Counted from the stretch's first letter, positions 36,808 through 46,566 are shown. The stretch: DNA of 64,000 nucleotides from Pantoea ananatis LMG 2665 (GCF_000710035.2 NZ_JMJJ01000010.1:186001-250000); one strand, 5' to 3'. Notes: a model not told the origin generated them from the sequence alone. Translations and numbers: made by a program.

Positions 36808-37146
36808 AGACGTCAGGTCCGGATTCTTTCTGTAATAATGAACAGTCAGAATATAAATTAATAATTCTGAATCGAATGCATGAAACGCATTTTGCCGAAT
36901 TGGAAAGAGATGCAAAAGTATCAAACGATTCATTAAAATATTACGAAATATAAAATATAAAAAAAACAATGGGTAACGATATCGGCAATCATTCCGATTT
37001 GAATTAATAGCAGCCTATGTAATTTTTTGTAAGTTTTGCGCTTGCATTAACCGTAAAAAAAGCATAGAAAGGTTACAATTTAGCAACATTTAATAAAGTT
37101 TTACACTGACACACCTGATAGCTTTCACTTCTGTCTGGAGAGGGAA
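36808..37146. other. 339-bp AT-rich intergenic region
   Basis: Between the OrfA remnant and the next small gene. Strongly AT-rich and full of short A/T runs. No gene or clear structure is seen except the GGAGAGGGAA ribosome site at its right end. Confidence 0.5.
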
Positions 37147-37548
37147 ATGAAAAGACTTTCTGCGTTGTTAACCCTAAAATCTCTAAATAGATGTGCAGGA
37201 TTGCCCCTGAGTAATTTAATGATGAATCAACGATACCAGACAAGTTCGAATATCGCTGCATCACAGGTTGGGGAATCGGCAGATGACCTTGTTATGTCAT
37301 GGAGGCCGCCAAAAAAAAGCGGAATCCTGAGTAAGGGTTGCACCATACTGGCTTACCAGTACAGGTGGCAAATAAATGGCAGCGACTCAACCACATGGCA
37401 CTCTATTCCTCAATATGCCACCTGCTTTCAGCGTTTTCGTGTTGAAAATGGCCTAATAACCAGAGGGTATTCTTCTGGCGTTTGTCCGAAAAGACCTGAA
37501 GGTGCGAAGTTGATTCCCAATACACCGGTATCAAAATCAACGCGTTAA
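37147..37548 (+). CDS. Hypothetical small protein, possibly a decayed SmpA/OmlA-like lipoprotein
   Basis: 133 aa after a strong GGAGAGGGAA site. The stretch from about residue 40 (QVGESADDLVMSW, then KGCTILAYQYRW, and ENGLITRGYSSGVCP at the end) follows the pattern of small envelope lipoproteins that read V-G-x-S-x-D-x-L-V-x-S-W-G-x-P. The N-terminus is odd: MKRLSALLTLKSLNRCAG looks like a lipoprotein signal with a broken lipobox. It may be degraded or cytoplasmic. The next two genes also encode exported proteins. Confidence 0.55.
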   Translation: MKRLSALLTLKSLNRCAGLPLSNLMMNQRYQTSSNIAASQVGESADDLVMSWRPPKKSGILSKGCTILAYQYRWQINGSDSTTWHSIPQYATCFQRFRVENGLITRGYSSGVCPKRPEGAKLIPNTPVSKSTR

Positions 37549-37570
37549 AGCTACCTGGTCATAATATTGA

Positions 37571-37606
37571 TATCAAATAAATCTGTCATGCCAGATTTAC
37601 TTGATA
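37571..37606. terminator. Interrupted AT-rich hairpin
   Basis: TATCAA-ATA-AATCTG pairs with CAGATT-TAC-TTGATA (37571-37585 and 37592-37606), loop TCATGC. It lies 22 bp after the preceding stop codon and about 45 bp before the next gene; a weak terminator or mRNA-end structure. Confidence 0.45.
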
Positions 37607-37652
37607 TTAACTTTCATTGAAGCTTTATAGTAAAAATTACTTGAAGGTAAAA

Positions 37653-38507
37653 ATGAAAAAAAACAAAAAAAACATTCCATTATGCTTCGTAAAAAAGACA
37701 CGCAACGCTGTTTTTAACAGAAGCATAGCGGCGCTCTTTTCAGCGCTTATCGCTTTTATTTTTTGTTTTTTTTCTGGCGGTGGTGCTTATGCCCAGTCTG
37801 CTGGAATATTATCTGCCACAGATAATCAAGACGACTATAAAGAAAACAGTGACAAAGCCTCTCATTCAGAGGGTAGTGCCCTGGCGCTCCCGACAATGCA
37901 TGTGGTACTTGAATGGGAGTGGTTGCCAAATGGTGAAAACCTTGCACGCAAGAATTATCAAGTGAAACTTGATGCCTGCAAGGGTTCCGGTATGCCTTTC
38001 AAAGCGCTTTCAGCACAAGATGAGGCCAGGCTGGGTAAGGGAGAGGTAGAGATATCTATTGATGGACATCATCAGGTTGCTAAGGAAGTCAGCTGGACGA
38101 TGGGCGCTGAGGGTGAGGATGCTCAGCATGCCTGTATGATTACACTCGAAGAACACACAGACCAAAACGAAGTTAAAGATGCTGCAGAGGAAGGAATGTA
38201 TCAGGCTATCGACAGCGACAGTCGCATTCAAAATCATCAGAATGCCCAGTCTGTCGGCTGGAAAATAACGGGAGAAAAGCAATATAAAGGTATTCCCTGT
38301 ACTGCCTGGAGTAATGGTAAACAAGAGGTCTGTATGTGGTCAGGTGGATTAAAATGGGGTTTTGATGATTCAGCAATGGATACCGCGGGATGTTCTGTAA
38401 GTACTGCCGGTGATTTTCTCACGTCTATACCTGTTGACGCGAAGCCTTTAAAAGGGGCAAGCGGGTGTTTATTCAAACTCAAGACATTCAATATTAATAA
38501 AAGCTAA
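37653..38507 (+). CDS. Hypothetical secreted protein, 284 aa
   Basis: No family recognised. It has a long, very basic N-terminus (about 30 residues rich in Lys) followed by a hydrophobic core SIAALFSALIAFIFCFF and a cleavage-like GGAYAQS near residue 50. The mature part is acidic and has at least six cysteines (in KLDACKG, QHACMI, PCTAWS, QEVCMW, TAGCSV and SGCLF), as expected for a disulphide-bonded exported protein. I chose ATG 37653 with GAAGG upstream; the frame is open to a TTG at 37617. It lies between two small envelope-type genes in the island. Confidence 0.7.
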   Translation: MKKNKKNIPLCFVKKTRNAVFNRSIAALFSALIAFIFCFFSGGGAYAQSAGILSATDNQDDYKENSDKASHSEGSALALPTMHVVLEWEWLPNGENLARKNYQVKLDACKGSGMPFKALSAQDEARLGKGEVEISIDGHHQVAKEVSWTMGAEGEDAQHACMITLEEHTDQNEVKDAAEEGMYQAIDSDSRIQNHQNAQSVGWKITGEKQYKGIPCTAWSNGKQEVCMWSGGLKWGFDDSAMDTAGCSVSTAGDFLTSIPVDAKPLKGASGCLFKLKTFNINKS

Positions 38508-38566
38508 CTCACCTTTTTTATCGATTCCATAAAGCGGTCAGTCGTTCACAACTCATGGAGAAAAAA

Positions 38567-38986
38567 ATGAAAAGCATCATGGTTCTTTTCACAATAATGT
38601 TCGTATTAACAGGATGTAGCACATCGGGTGGGGAGGATAAATTTAGCCGCACTTATGTTTCATCCCATATCATAGCCAACAAAACCACACAGGCTGAAGT
38701 CAAAGCGCTTTATGGCGTGCCTGACGATCAAAGTTCATCCTCAAACGGTTCGGTCACCTGGCGTTACTACAAGGGTGGAAACTTAAGCACTGCATCAAGC
38801 GTCCTGGGATATATTCCGGGTGCCAGTGCTCTCTCCAGCGCCGTTGGCATGGCTTCGGGTGCGCAAGATGCCTCTAATTCAATGACAAAAGCATCCGGTA
38901 AACTGACTGGCAATACAGAACAACATAGTAATTATTTATCGGTGATTTTTGATACAAACAATATTGTAACTGATTGGTATTTATAA
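38567..38986 (+). CDS. SmpA/OmlA-like small outer-membrane lipoprotein, function unknown
   Basis: 139 aa. Lipoprotein signal MKSIMVLFTIMFVLTGC, with LTGC as lipobox, so the mature N-terminal Cys is about residue 17. After that comes SSHIIANKTTQAEVKALYGVPDDQ and SVTWRYYKGG, the pattern of BamE/OmlA-like folds (T-x-x-x-V-x-x-x-x-G-x-P). A Gly/Ala/Ser-rich stretch follows (VLGYIPGASALSSAVGMASG). I chose ATG 38567 because the upstream ATG at 38555 carries the GGAG used as ribosome site. A strong terminator follows. Confidence 0.72.
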   Translation: MKSIMVLFTIMFVLTGCSTSGGEDKFSRTYVSSHIIANKTTQAEVKALYGVPDDQSSSSNGSVTWRYYKGGNLSTASSVLGYIPGASALSSAVGMASGAQDASNSMTKASGKLTGNTEQHSNYLSVIFDTNNIVTDWYL

Positions 38987-38997
38987 AATCCCTGGTT

Positions 38998-39031
38998 AAG
39001 GAGGATGAGATTCAATCTCATCCTCCTTTTT
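38998..39031 (+). terminator. Strong terminator of the lipoprotein gene
   Basis: AAGGAGGATGAGATT / AATCTCATCCTCCTT is a near-continuous inverted repeat (38998-39012 and 39014-39028) followed by TTT. It lies 11 bp after the lipoprotein stop. Confidence 0.85.
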
Positions 39032-39821
39032 AAACTTTCCTTACCGATGCTTTACGACTGACTTTCGTTTTTTATGAATAATTGATGTAGAACGGATTTC
39101 GCCGTTAGCGCTCTGGCACCGCGCCGCCTCAATCAGATTTAACCTTATCATTATATCCTAACGTCTAATCCTGACCCCGAGTTTAATCCAGTTATAATCA
39201 GGGCTAGCCAGTTTCGGTCTGGCTGCATTAAATGTATCTGGCAGGGAATTAAATACCCTGTACGCCCGTCCATCTTCAGTAATGCGTCGGGCACACATTG
39301 AAAGAAATGTCAGGTTCTGTTCTCAGGTGATTGACACTACGCTTTAAGACGTGTCGGTTGTGCACAAATTTATCTAAACAGCGATGAATATCCTTTCCTG
39401 CCAGAAAAAACAGATCTTGAAATCAGCGACTCGCAGCACGCCGTGACGGATTCCTGTCTGCTAATCAACGGACAGGCCGCGATCACATTATTCCCTCATA
39501 GGGTTTTGCAGGGCGGATCCGATATCAGCGTCACGCCTCGCTAAACCGCATAAAACTGTTTGCGGGCCTTTACCGATCGCCATTTCGCCCCCACATCTGC
39601 AAAATCAGCTGCCGGGATTGTCACGCCGAAATATAACCCTACTGGCGACGCGTGTCGTGCTTGCATGGATTGCCAGAGCATAGCGCTGTTCGTTGAATGA
39701 TGTTGCTGCAGCTTGTCAGGTTCATTGAGCAGCGTGGCAGTGCGGATGGCGTATTGATGGGGGGGCCAGCGTTTATCGAACCCACGAGCTTGCAGTTATG
39801 CCCCAAAATCCAGATATAAAA
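39032..39821. other. 790-bp gene-poor region between the island genes and tRNA-Phe
   Basis: No intact gene. Bases 39335-39544 hold a 69-codon plus-strand frame without any usable start; its translation includes SCLLINGQAAITLF and ends SDISVTPR, and looks like the C-terminus of a lost gene. The rest is featureless to my reading. Such a stretch beside a tRNA gene is where an integrase or attachment site would be expected; I could not find an integrase or a duplicated tRNA 3' end. Confidence 0.45.
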
Positions 39822-39855
39822 AAACCCGTTGATATTCAGTGATATCATCGGGTTT
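39822..39855 (-). terminator. Terminator of tRNA-Phe
   Basis: AAACCCG / CGGGTTT with an inner near-perfect ATATCA-type extension, 58 bp downstream of the tRNA on the minus strand, followed by a run of T. Confidence 0.8.
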
Positions 39856-39913
39856 ATTTAACGTACTGATTTTTATGTCTCCGGACTGACTAAGCTATCC
39901 CAAGACAATAATA

Positions 39914-39989
39914 TGGTGCCCGAACCCGGAATCGAACCAGGGACACGGGGATTTTCAATCCCCTGCTCTACCGACTGAGCTATTCGGGC
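39914..39989 (-). tRNA. pheU: tRNA-Phe (GAA anticodon)
   Basis: 76-nt gene with encoded CCA. On the minus strand it begins GCCCGAATAGCTCAGTCGG, has the anticodon loop TTGAAAA giving anticodon GAA, and the T-loop GGTTCGATTCC. It is nearly identical to E. coli tRNA-Phe. The position next to yjdC and dsbD matches E. coli pheU. tRNA-Phe genes are well-known integration sites for islands, which fits the variable DNA on its left. Confidence 0.97.
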
Positions 39990-40095
39990 AACGGGGCGCA
40001 TTAAACCGTAAAGGCCGCAGGCCGTCAACGGCTTTGATAAAAAAACCACGCAAAACGTGACTGATTGCCTGAATTTCAGTCAAAGACGATGAAAC

Positions 40096-40674
40096 TCAGG
40101 CCAGTGCGCCGTTTTTACGGCAGAGGGCGATACTCAATACGTCTTCCGCCAGGCGTTTCGCCACATCAACGTCCTGCACGTTGCGTTTAACCAGCAGTTT
40201 GCTCAGGCAGCCTTCCAGTATCAGTTCCATTTGATCGGCAACCATACTGGGGTTATCCAGACCAAGCGAGGTTAAGATGGTATGCGTAAATTGCCATGAG
40301 GCGCGCTTCTGCTTTTCTGCCAACTGATGGATGGGCTGATCGGGCTGGGGATAAAAACTGCAGGCGGCGATAAACAGGCAACCGGGAAAGCGGCCCTTGT
40401 TGACCTGCTCGTTTAATCCTTCATAGCGTGCCATCAGCTTCTGATCAGGACGCAGAGCGTCGTTCTGCAGAATGTCATGGCGCCACTGTTCGATCTGCTG
40501 GGCGTGAAACTGCAGTGCATCGTAGAGCAGCGCGTCACGATCGGGCCAAAACTGTTCAAGCTGTGTCAGGCTGAGCTGCATATCATCGGCCAGGATTGCC
40601 AGCGATGAGGTCGCCGCCAGACCGTTTTGTTCCAGTACGTTTAACGCATGGTCAAGTATCTGTTCACGTTGCAA
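40096..40674 (-). CDS. yjdC: TetR-family regulator YjdC
   Basis: 192-aa TetR-type repressor. N-terminal HTH within the first 50 residues (MQREQILDHALNVLEQNG, then LSLTQLEQFWPDRDALLYDAL). The ligand domain carries RFPGCLFIAACSFYP and PIHQLAEKQKRASWQFTH, matching YjdC. The target and ligand are not known to me. It lies 64 bp downstream of dsbD on the same strand, as in E. coli, so dsbD and yjdC may be co-transcribed. Confidence 0.92.
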   Translation of the reverse strand: MQREQILDHALNVLEQNGLAATSSLAILADDMQLSLTQLEQFWPDRDALLYDALQFHAQQIEQWRHDILQNDALRPDQKLMARYEGLNEQVNKGRFPGCLFIAACSFYPQPDQPIHQLAEKQKRASWQFTHTILTSLGLDNPSMVADQMELILEGCLSKLLVKRNVQDVDVAKRLAEDVLSIALCRKNGALA

Positions 40675-40738
40675 ATCGTTCTCCTCTGGTGTGCAAGCCT
40701 GTTTTGTTCAGCAGACTGTGTCCTGGTTCCAGTGTTGT

Positions 40739-42433
40739 TTACTCATGCAATTTCTGCAAATGCGCGCGAAAATCATTCGCCTTCAGGAAGCCGGTAATAC
40801 GCGATTCCGGGATCTCTTTTCCTGTCGCATCAAAGAACAAAATCGTGGGTAACCCGAGCACGTGCAAATGCTGCAACAGCGCATTATCGGTGGCGGTGTT
40901 CGCCGTGACGTTAGCCTGCAACAGCTGCACATTGTTCAGGTTGTCACGTACCGCGCTGTCGCTAAAAGTATATTTTTCAAACTCTTTACAGGCCACGCAC
41001 CAGTCCGCATAGAGATCCACCATGGTGATACGGCCCTGAGCCTGCTGCAGGGCCTGGTCTACCTGTTCAAGGGTTTGAACAGGCTGAAAGGGAAGGTGCG
41101 CGATGTTTTGCTGCGGCGCGCCGCTGCCAAAGGCCCAGTCCTGCAACGGGCGGGCGCTGATCAGGGCGGCGACCAGCATCATAATTTGCATCACGCGCCA
41201 TTTGCCGCCGCTGGCGCGTAAGCTCGCGCTGAATGCCCAGGCAAAGAATGCCACGGCCAAAAGGCTCCACAAACGCATGCCCCACAGATCGCCCAGTATC
41301 CGCTCCAGCAGGAAGACCGGCAGCGCGAGAATAACAAAACCAAATCCTTCTTTGACGGTCTGCATCCAGGGGCCGCTTTTAGGGAGAAAGCGGTTGCCAA
41401 ACAGGGTAACGGCAATCAACGGCAATCCCATCCCGACGGCATACAGCCACAGCGTACCGGCACCGGCCAGCAGGTTTCCGCTCTGCGCGATATAAAGCAG
41501 AATCGCGCTGAGTGGCGCAGTGGTGCAGGGCGAGCAGATTAGGCCTGCCAGCGCGCCCATCAGGAAAACGCCCGGCAGTGAGCCGCCTTGCTGACGATTG
41601 CTCCACAGTGCCAGACGCGTTTGCACGCTGGCGGGAAGCTGTAGCGAAAACAGGCCAAACATCGACAGGGCTAACAGGGTAAACAGCGCCGATAAGCCAA
41701 TAAGCACATAAGGATGCTGCAACGCCGCCTGAAAGCGCAGGCCCGCCGCCGCCACAATCACGCCCAGTAAGGTATAAGTGAGCGCCATTCCCTGCACATA
41801 GACCATGGCCAGCGCAAACAGCCTGCCCAGTGAATAGTTACGCTTACCGCCAAGGATAATGCCAGAGATCAGCGGATACATCGGCAATACACATGGCGTG
41901 AAGGCCACGCCGATGCCAATCAGCAGCGCCCACAACGGCGAAAAGGGCAGAGGGTTGGCGCTGGCAGGCGCAACGGCTGGCGGGGACATTGTGGCGGCTA
42001 CCGGGGAAAGGGGGATGCTGCGGGTTTCCGGTGGATAACAGAAGCCGGCGGCGGCACAGCCTTGATAACTTACGCTAAGGGTCGCTCCTTTCGCGGCCTG
42101 CTGCAGCATGATGGGCACGTTGAGATCCTGCGGGTAAATCTCGCTTTTACCAAAAAATTCATCTTCATGCGGCTGGCCCGCAGGCAGGGCTAACGGCGCA
42201 ATACGTGCATCATGGGGCACGACCTTAATCTGTTGGCGGTAAAGGTAATAGCCCTCTTTGACTTTCCAGTGCAGGTTAAGCTGCGAGCCTTGCTGATCGA
42301 AATCAAAGGCAAAAGCCTGATCAACGGGCAAAAAGCGGCTGGTGGTTTTGGGGGAAAATAAGGCAGCCTGCGCCTGCAGGCAGATAAACAGCGCCAGTAC
42401 CAGTGTGATTAAGCGAGAGATGCGTGCAGCCAT
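40739..42433 (-). CDS. dsbD: Thiol:disulfide interchange protein DsbD
   Basis: 564-aa inner-membrane protein that passes electrons from cytoplasmic thioredoxin to periplasmic DsbC/DsbG/CcmG. Signal peptide residues 1-23. N-terminal alpha domain has the redox Cys pair in [16 protein letters not shown]. The 8-helix beta domain has [13 protein letters not shown] and [13 protein letters not shown]. The C-terminal thioredoxin-like gamma domain has [12 protein letters not shown]. Overlaps the cutA 3' end by 25 bp. Confidence 0.96.
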   Translation of the reverse strand: MAARISRLITLVLALFICLQAQAALFSPKTTSRFLPVDQAFAFDFDQQGSQLNLHWKVKEGYYLYRQQIKVVPHDARIAPLALPAGQPHEDEFFGKSEIYPQDLNVPIMLQQAAKGATLSVSYQGCAAAGFCYPPETRSIPLSPVAATMSPPAVAPASANPLPFSPLWALLIGIGVAFTPCVLPMYPLISGIILGGKRNYSLGRLFALAMVYVQGMALTYTLLGVIVAAAGLRFQAALQHPYVLIGLSALFTLLALSMFGLFSLQLPASVQTRLALWSNRQQGGSLPGVFLMGALAGLICSPCTTAPLSAILLYIAQSGNLLAGAGTLWLYAVGMGLPLIAVTLFGNRFLPKSGPWMQTVKEGFGFVILALPVFLLERILGDLWGMRLWSLLAVAFFAWAFSASLRASGGKWRVMQIMMLVAALISARPLQDWAFGSGAPQQNIAHLPFQPVQTLEQVDQALQQAQGRITMVDLYADWCVACKEFEKYTFSDSAVRDNLNNVQLLQANVTANTATDNALLQHLHVLGLPTILFFDATGKEIPESRITGFLKANDFRAHLQKLHE

Positions 42434-42723
42434 GACAAGTATTCACTGTCTCCATGTTGAACCGGAAGTACCAGCAGTTCTGGTACATCGTAAGGATGCG
42501 CGAGCTTAAGCAGTTCGATCAAGGCCTGCTGATGGGCTGTGTCGCATTTGAGTAACATCTGAACTTCGCTGGACTGCGCCAGTTGGCCCTGCCAGACATA
42601 ATATGACGTTGCACCCGGCAAGAGGGTGACACAGGCGGCCAGCCTGGCCTGCAGCGCCTGTGTGGCAAGCTGTTGCGCACAGGCCTGGTCTGGCGCAGTA
42701 CAGAGGATGATAACGGCGTTCAT
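42409..42723 (-). CDS. cutA: Divalent-cation tolerance protein CutA
   Basis: 104-aa trimeric ferredoxin-fold protein linked to copper tolerance. Marks are [29 protein letters not shown] and [16 protein letters not shown], all typical. Lies between dcuA and dsbD, as in E. coli, and its 3' end overlaps the dsbD start. Confidence 0.95.
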   Translation of the reverse strand: MNAVIILCTAPDQACAQQLATQALQARLAACVTLLPGATSYYVWQGQLAQSSEVQMLLKCDTAHQQALIELLKLAHPYDVPELLVLPVQHGDSEYLSWLHASLA

Positions 42724-42780
42724 CGTAACGATCCTGTTGAAAATAACGCCGATAGTAGCACGTTCCCTGCCCGGCTGGAG

Positions 42781-44082
42781 TTACAGTAACAGCCCACCAA
42801 AAATAAAGCCGAACATGACAGACAAGGTGATAGCAAGGACGCCAGGAATAATAAAGGCATGGTTGAAGACAAACTTACCGATTCGGGTCGAACCCGTATC
42901 GTCCATCTCCACGGCGGCTAACAGGGTGGGATAGGTCGGTAACACAAACAGCGCAGACACGGCGGCAAATGAAGCGATGGCTGTCAGTGGCGTTACGCCA
43001 AGCGCTAACGCGGCAGGCAGCAGGGCTTTGGCGGTGGCGGCCTGGGAATAAAGCAGCATGGAAGAGAAGAACAGCACCAGCGCCAGCATCCACGGATAGG
43101 TTTTTAAGGTATCGCCCGCCAGCATCTGGATATCAGCCAGATGGGCTTTTACAAAGGTGTCGCCCAGCCAGGCCACGCCCATCACACAGATGCAGGCGCT
43201 CATGCCAGACTTGAATGTGCTGGCGCTGAGGATAGCACCGGTATCAATTTTGCAGGTCAGACTGATCAGCGTGGCAATAGTGAGCATAAACACGACGATC
43301 GCCTCATTGCGCGGCAGCGGTGGGTTAGCGATCAGGTTGACGCTTTCGCTGGTGACGGTAGCGTAAATCACCACGGCGGCAATACCGGCCAGGAACAGCA
43401 GTACCGATTTTTTAGCGCCGGGTTGAGTCTGATAAACCGTCTCGCCGCGTAGCGTCACTTCACCTTTCGCCAGCCTTGCCTGGTAAACCTCATCATCTTT
43501 TAGCTCTTTACCCAGAAAATTGGTCACCAGGGCGGCAAGAAACAGCCCCACCATGGTGGCCGGAATGGCAATCGCCAGCAGCATGATATAGCTCACCCCG
43601 CGCGGTTCCAGCAGCGTGGCAAAGAACACCACCGCTGCCGAAATGGGAGAGGCGGTAATGGCGACCTGAGAGGCGACAACCGCAATCGATAACGGGCGGG
43701 AAGGCCGGACGCCTTGCTCTTTCGCCACTTCAGCAATGACCGGCAAGGTGGAGAAGGCGGTGTGGCCGGTACCCGCCAGCAGGGTCATCATGTAGGTCAC
43801 CAGCGGCGCAAGGAAAGTGACATAACGTGGATGACGACGCAGCAAACGTTCGGCAAGGCTGACCAGATAATCCATGCCGCCCGCCACCTGCATGGCGGCA
43901 ATCGCGGCGATCACGGCCATGATGATTTCGATCACATCAAAAGGGATCGCACCGGGCTTCATGCCAAAGCCCAGCGTCAGGATCAGGACGCCTGTGCCGC
44001 CTGCGAAACCTATGCCGATGCCGCCCAGGCGTGCGCCCAGCCAGATCGCCATCAACACGATAAACAGCTCAATCAGGAACAT
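42781..44082 (-). CDS. dcuA: Anaerobic C4-dicarboxylate transporter DcuA
   Basis: 433-aa inner-membrane antiporter that exchanges fumarate, malate or aspartate for succinate. About 10-12 helices. Marks are LGARLGGIGIGFAGGTGVLI, AGTGHTAFSTLPVIAEVAKE, and the C-terminal LPTYPTLLAAVEMDDTGSTR. It follows aspA across a terminator, so fumarate made by AspA and its transport are linked. No frdABCD lies in this window, so here it may mainly take up aspartate or C4 acids. Confidence 0.96.
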   Translation of the reverse strand: MFLIELFIVLMAIWLGARLGGIGIGFAGGTGVLILTLGFGMKPGAIPFDVIEIIMAVIAAIAAMQVAGGMDYLVSLAERLLRRHPRYVTFLAPLVTYMMTLLAGTGHTAFSTLPVIAEVAKEQGVRPSRPLSIAVVASQVAITASPISAAVVFFATLLEPRGVSYIMLLAIAIPATMVGLFLAALVTNFLGKELKDDEVYQARLAKGEVTLRGETVYQTQPGAKKSVLLFLAGIAAVVIYATVTSESVNLIANPPLPRNEAIVVFMLTIATLISLTCKIDTGAILSASTFKSGMSACICVMGVAWLGDTFVKAHLADIQMLAGDTLKTYPWMLALVLFFSSMLLYSQAATAKALLPAALALGVTPLTAIASFAAVSALFVLPTYPTLLAAVEMDDTGSTRIGKFVFNHAFIIPGVLAITLSVMFGFIFGGLLL

Positions 44083-44138
44083 CTGTCACTTCCTCAAACA
44101 GGATTAGCCGGTAAGCAAACTCATCCTTTTAACAAACA

Positions 44139-44173
44139 AAAAGGCACATCGTTTTGATTACGATGTGCCTTTT
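44139..44173 (-). terminator. aspA-dcuA intergenic terminator
   Basis: AAAAGGCACATCG / CGATGTGCCTTTT, a 13-bp perfect stem with a 9-nt loop, 23 bp past aspA. The A/T flanks allow termination in both directions; some readthrough to dcuA is likely, as in E. coli. Confidence 0.85.
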
Positions 44174-44196
44174 ACATCAGTAAGTACAATTAAGCC

Positions 44197-45633
44197 TTAC
44201 TGTTCGTTTTCGTCGGTGTAACGTTTGGCTTTATAAACCGGATACATCAGATTTTGCACAGAGAAAATATCGTCCAGCTCGCTTTCGGTGAGCAGGCCGC
44301 GCTCAAGCACCACTTCGCGAACGCTTTTACCTGTTTCGGCACAAATTTTACCGACGATATCGCCATTATGGTGCCCAATGTAGGGGTTCAGGTAAGTGAC
44401 GATGCCAATGGAGTTAAACACATAAGCTTCACAGACCGCTTTGTTGGCTGTGATGCCGTTAACGCATTTTTCCAGCAGGTTGTAGCAAGCGTTAGTCAGG
44501 ATGCTGACCGACTCAAACAGCGCCTGGCCAATCACCGGTTCCATAACGTTAAGCTGCAGCTGCCCGGCCTCGGACGCCATGGTGACCGTGGTATCGTTGC
44601 CAATCACTTTGAAGCACACCTGGTTTACCACCTCAGGCACTACCGGATTCACTTTGGCAGGCATGATTGAGGAGCCGGCCTGCAATTCTGGCAGGTTAAT
44701 TTCGTTCAGGCCGGCACGCGGACCCGACGAGAGCAGGCGAAGGTCGTTACAAATTTTAGAAAGCTTCACGGCCAGACGCTTCAGCGAAGAGTGCACCATA
44801 ACGTAGGCGCCGCAGTCGGAGGTGGCCTCGATCAGATCTTCGGCTGGCACCACCGCCAGGTTACTGACTTCTGCCAGTTTCTGAACGGCTAAGTGTTGGT
44901 AGCCATCCGGCGTATTCAGGCGAGTACCAATAGCGGTCGCGCCCAGGTTAACCTCCAGCAGCAGTTCGCCGGTGCGCAAAATGCTTTTCGTCTCTTCATT
45001 GAGCAGCACGCTAAACGCATGGAATTCCTGACCCAGCGTCATCGGCACCGCATCCTGTAGCTGAGTACGGCCCATTTTTAAAATCGTCTGGAATTCGTCA
45101 GCTTTACGCTGGAAACCTTCGGCTAACTGGCTGATGCCGTCGAGCAGTTTCAACAGCGAGCTGTAAACGGCGATGCGAAAGCCGGTCGGGTAAGCATCGT
45201 TGGTGGACTGGCATTTATTCACGTGGTCGTTGGGATTCAGATACTGGTATTCGCCTTTCTGATGCCCCATCAGCTCCAGACCAATATTGGCCAGCACCTC
45301 ATTGGTATTCATGTTGACCGAGGTGCCCGCGCCGCCTTGATACACATCGACCGGGAACTGATCCATGCAGCGACCTTTGTTCAGCACTTCATCGCAGGCC
45401 TGAATAATGGTATTGGCGATGTCACGCGGCAACGTCTGCAGCTCTTTATTGGCCATCGCCGCCGCTTTTTTTACCATCACCATGCCGCGCACAAACTCAG
45501 GAATATCACTGATTTTGCTGTTGCTGATGTAAAAGTTTTCAATCGCACGCAAAGTATGAACGCCATAATAAGCATCCGCCGGAACTTCGCGCATGCCTAA
45601 CAGGTCTTCTTCGATACGAATGTTGTTCGCCAT
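44197..45633 (-). CDS. aspA: Aspartate ammonia-lyase
   Basis: 478-aa fumarase/aspartase superfamily enzyme: L-aspartate to fumarate plus ammonia. Signature [11 protein letters not shown] in the substrate loop, plus [17 protein letters not shown] and [10 protein letters not shown] chose ATG 45633 because AAGG precedes it and it matches the family start [13 protein letters not shown]; the open frame runs on to 45777. A perfect CRP-type site lies upstream at 45805-45820. Confidence 0.97.
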   Translation of the reverse strand: MANNIRIEEDLLGMREVPADAYYGVHTLRAIENFYISNSKISDIPEFVRGMVMVKKAAAMANKELQTLPRDIANTIIQACDEVLNKGRCMDQFPVDVYQGGAGTSVNMNTNEVLANIGLELMGHQKGEYQYLNPNDHVNKCQSTNDAYPTGFRIAVYSSLLKLLDGISQLAEGFQRKADEFQTILKMGRTQLQDAVPMTLGQEFHAFSVLLNEETKSILRTGELLLEVNLGATAIGTRLNTPDGYQHLAVQKLAEVSNLAVVPAEDLIEATSDCGAYVMVHSSLKRLAVKLSKICNDLRLLSSGPRAGLNEINLPELQAGSSIMPAKVNPVVPEVVNQVCFKVIGNDTTVTMASEAGQLQLNVMEPVIGQALFESVSILTNACYNLLEKCVNGITANKAVCEAYVFNSIGIVTYLNPYIGHHNGDIVGKICAETGKSVREVVLERGLLTESELDDIFSVQNLMYPVYKAKRYTDENEQ

Positions 45634-45804
45634 GATAACCTTCTTGTTGTCACTGCTAACCATCGCAGATGATGTGTTTGTTTTGTGGGGAAGCGCCAGA
45701 GCCGCTATTTTATCCGTATTCAGGCGGGTGAGCACGATCCTATTCTGACCCAGCCCTAAAGCGCGAACAGAGATCACCTTACTGGCCTTATGACGTTAAC
45801 AATA

Positions 45805-45820
45805 TGTGAAATTGCTCACA
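45805..45820. promoter_or_regulatory. CRP-binding site between aspA and fxsA
   Basis: TGTGA-AATTGC-TCACA is a perfect match to the CRP core half-sites with 6-nt spacing. It is 172 nt upstream of the aspA start and 136 nt upstream of fxsA. aspA is CRP-activated in E. coli, so this is its likely activator site. The rest of the 322-bp intergenic region shows no gene. Confidence 0.8.
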
Positions 45821-45955
45821 AATTTAACCCTGCAGCAAAAATTTGCCTGGCACGGTTGAAATGGGCGGCCTGAATGACCATCTCTGTATCTTGTTATCAT
45901 TATTTTTTACGCTGCCGGGTCATCAGCCGGGCAGCCTGACTCACAGGAGAATCCG

Positions 45956-46417
45956 GTGCGCTGGTTACCGTTAGTGATCTTTTTCGTACTGGCCTGGATT
46001 GAGATCTCGCTTTTCATTCAGGTTGCACACGTCCTTGGCGTGCTGCTCACCATGCTGCTGGTGGTTTTCACCTCCTGCATCGGCGTGTCTTTGGTAAAAA
46101 ATCAGGGCATGAAAAACTTTATACTGATGCAGGAGAAGCTGGCTCGTAACGAAAGTCCGGCGCAGGAAATGGTGAAAAGCGTTTCGCTGATCATTGCCGG
46201 TTTCCTGCTGCTGCTGCCAGGTTTCTTTACCGACATGCTGGGCCTGCTGCTCTTACTGCCACCGGTGCAAAAACACCTGACCTTAAAACTGATGCCGCAT
46301 CTGCGCGTCTGGCGGGGGCCGGGTGCAGGCCCGGACAGCGGTTATACAATGGATGGCGAGTTCGAACGCAAAGACAGCGATCGCCTTGAACATCATGACG
46401 ATCCAAAAGATCGTTAA
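45956..46417 (+). CDS. fxsA: FxsA family membrane protein
   Basis: 153 aa with about three to four helices. The core RWLPLVIFFVLAWIEISLFI, GFLLLLPGFFTDMLGLLLLLPP is typical of FxsA, which in E. coli suppresses F exclusion of phage T7 when overproduced; its normal job is unclear. GTG start at 45956 with GGAG upstream. Charged, His/Asp-rich tail. It sits directly before groES; yjeH, present there in E. coli, is missing. Confidence 0.93.
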   Translation: MRWLPLVIFFVLAWIEISLFIQVAHVLGVLLTMLLVVFTSCIGVSLVKNQGMKNFILMQEKLARNESPAQEMVKSVSLIIAGFLLLLPGFFTDMLGLLLLLPPVQKHLTLKLMPHLRVWRGPGAGPDSGYTMDGEFERKDSDRLEHHDDPKDR

Positions 46418-46537
46418 TCTCATCCTCTTAGCGCGACATCAGGTCGCGCTTTTTGTTTGTCTTCTGACCCGTCCGCGCGGTTTGTCTAAAAAGTCATCAG
46501 TTGCATCATCAGACTAAAAAAATTTGTGGGTTGCCCC

Positions 46538-46566
46538 CTTGAAAGTGTCAGGTCGCGGCCCTATCT
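46538..46566 (+). promoter_or_regulatory. Sigma-32 heat-shock promoter of groESL
   Basis: CTTGAAA (46538-46544), a 14-nt spacer and CCCTATCT (46559-46566) match the sigma-32 consensus CTTGAA-N13-15-CCCCATnT and the E. coli groE promoter layout, including the CTCTGGTCAC that follows. Confidence 0.9.

Noticed and set aside
39701..39800. Second, degenerate tRNA or attachment-site copy near tRNA-Phe
   Set aside because: TTTATCGAACCCACGAGC resembles a T-arm by chance; no cloverleaf can be built and it does not repeat the tRNA-Phe 3' end.
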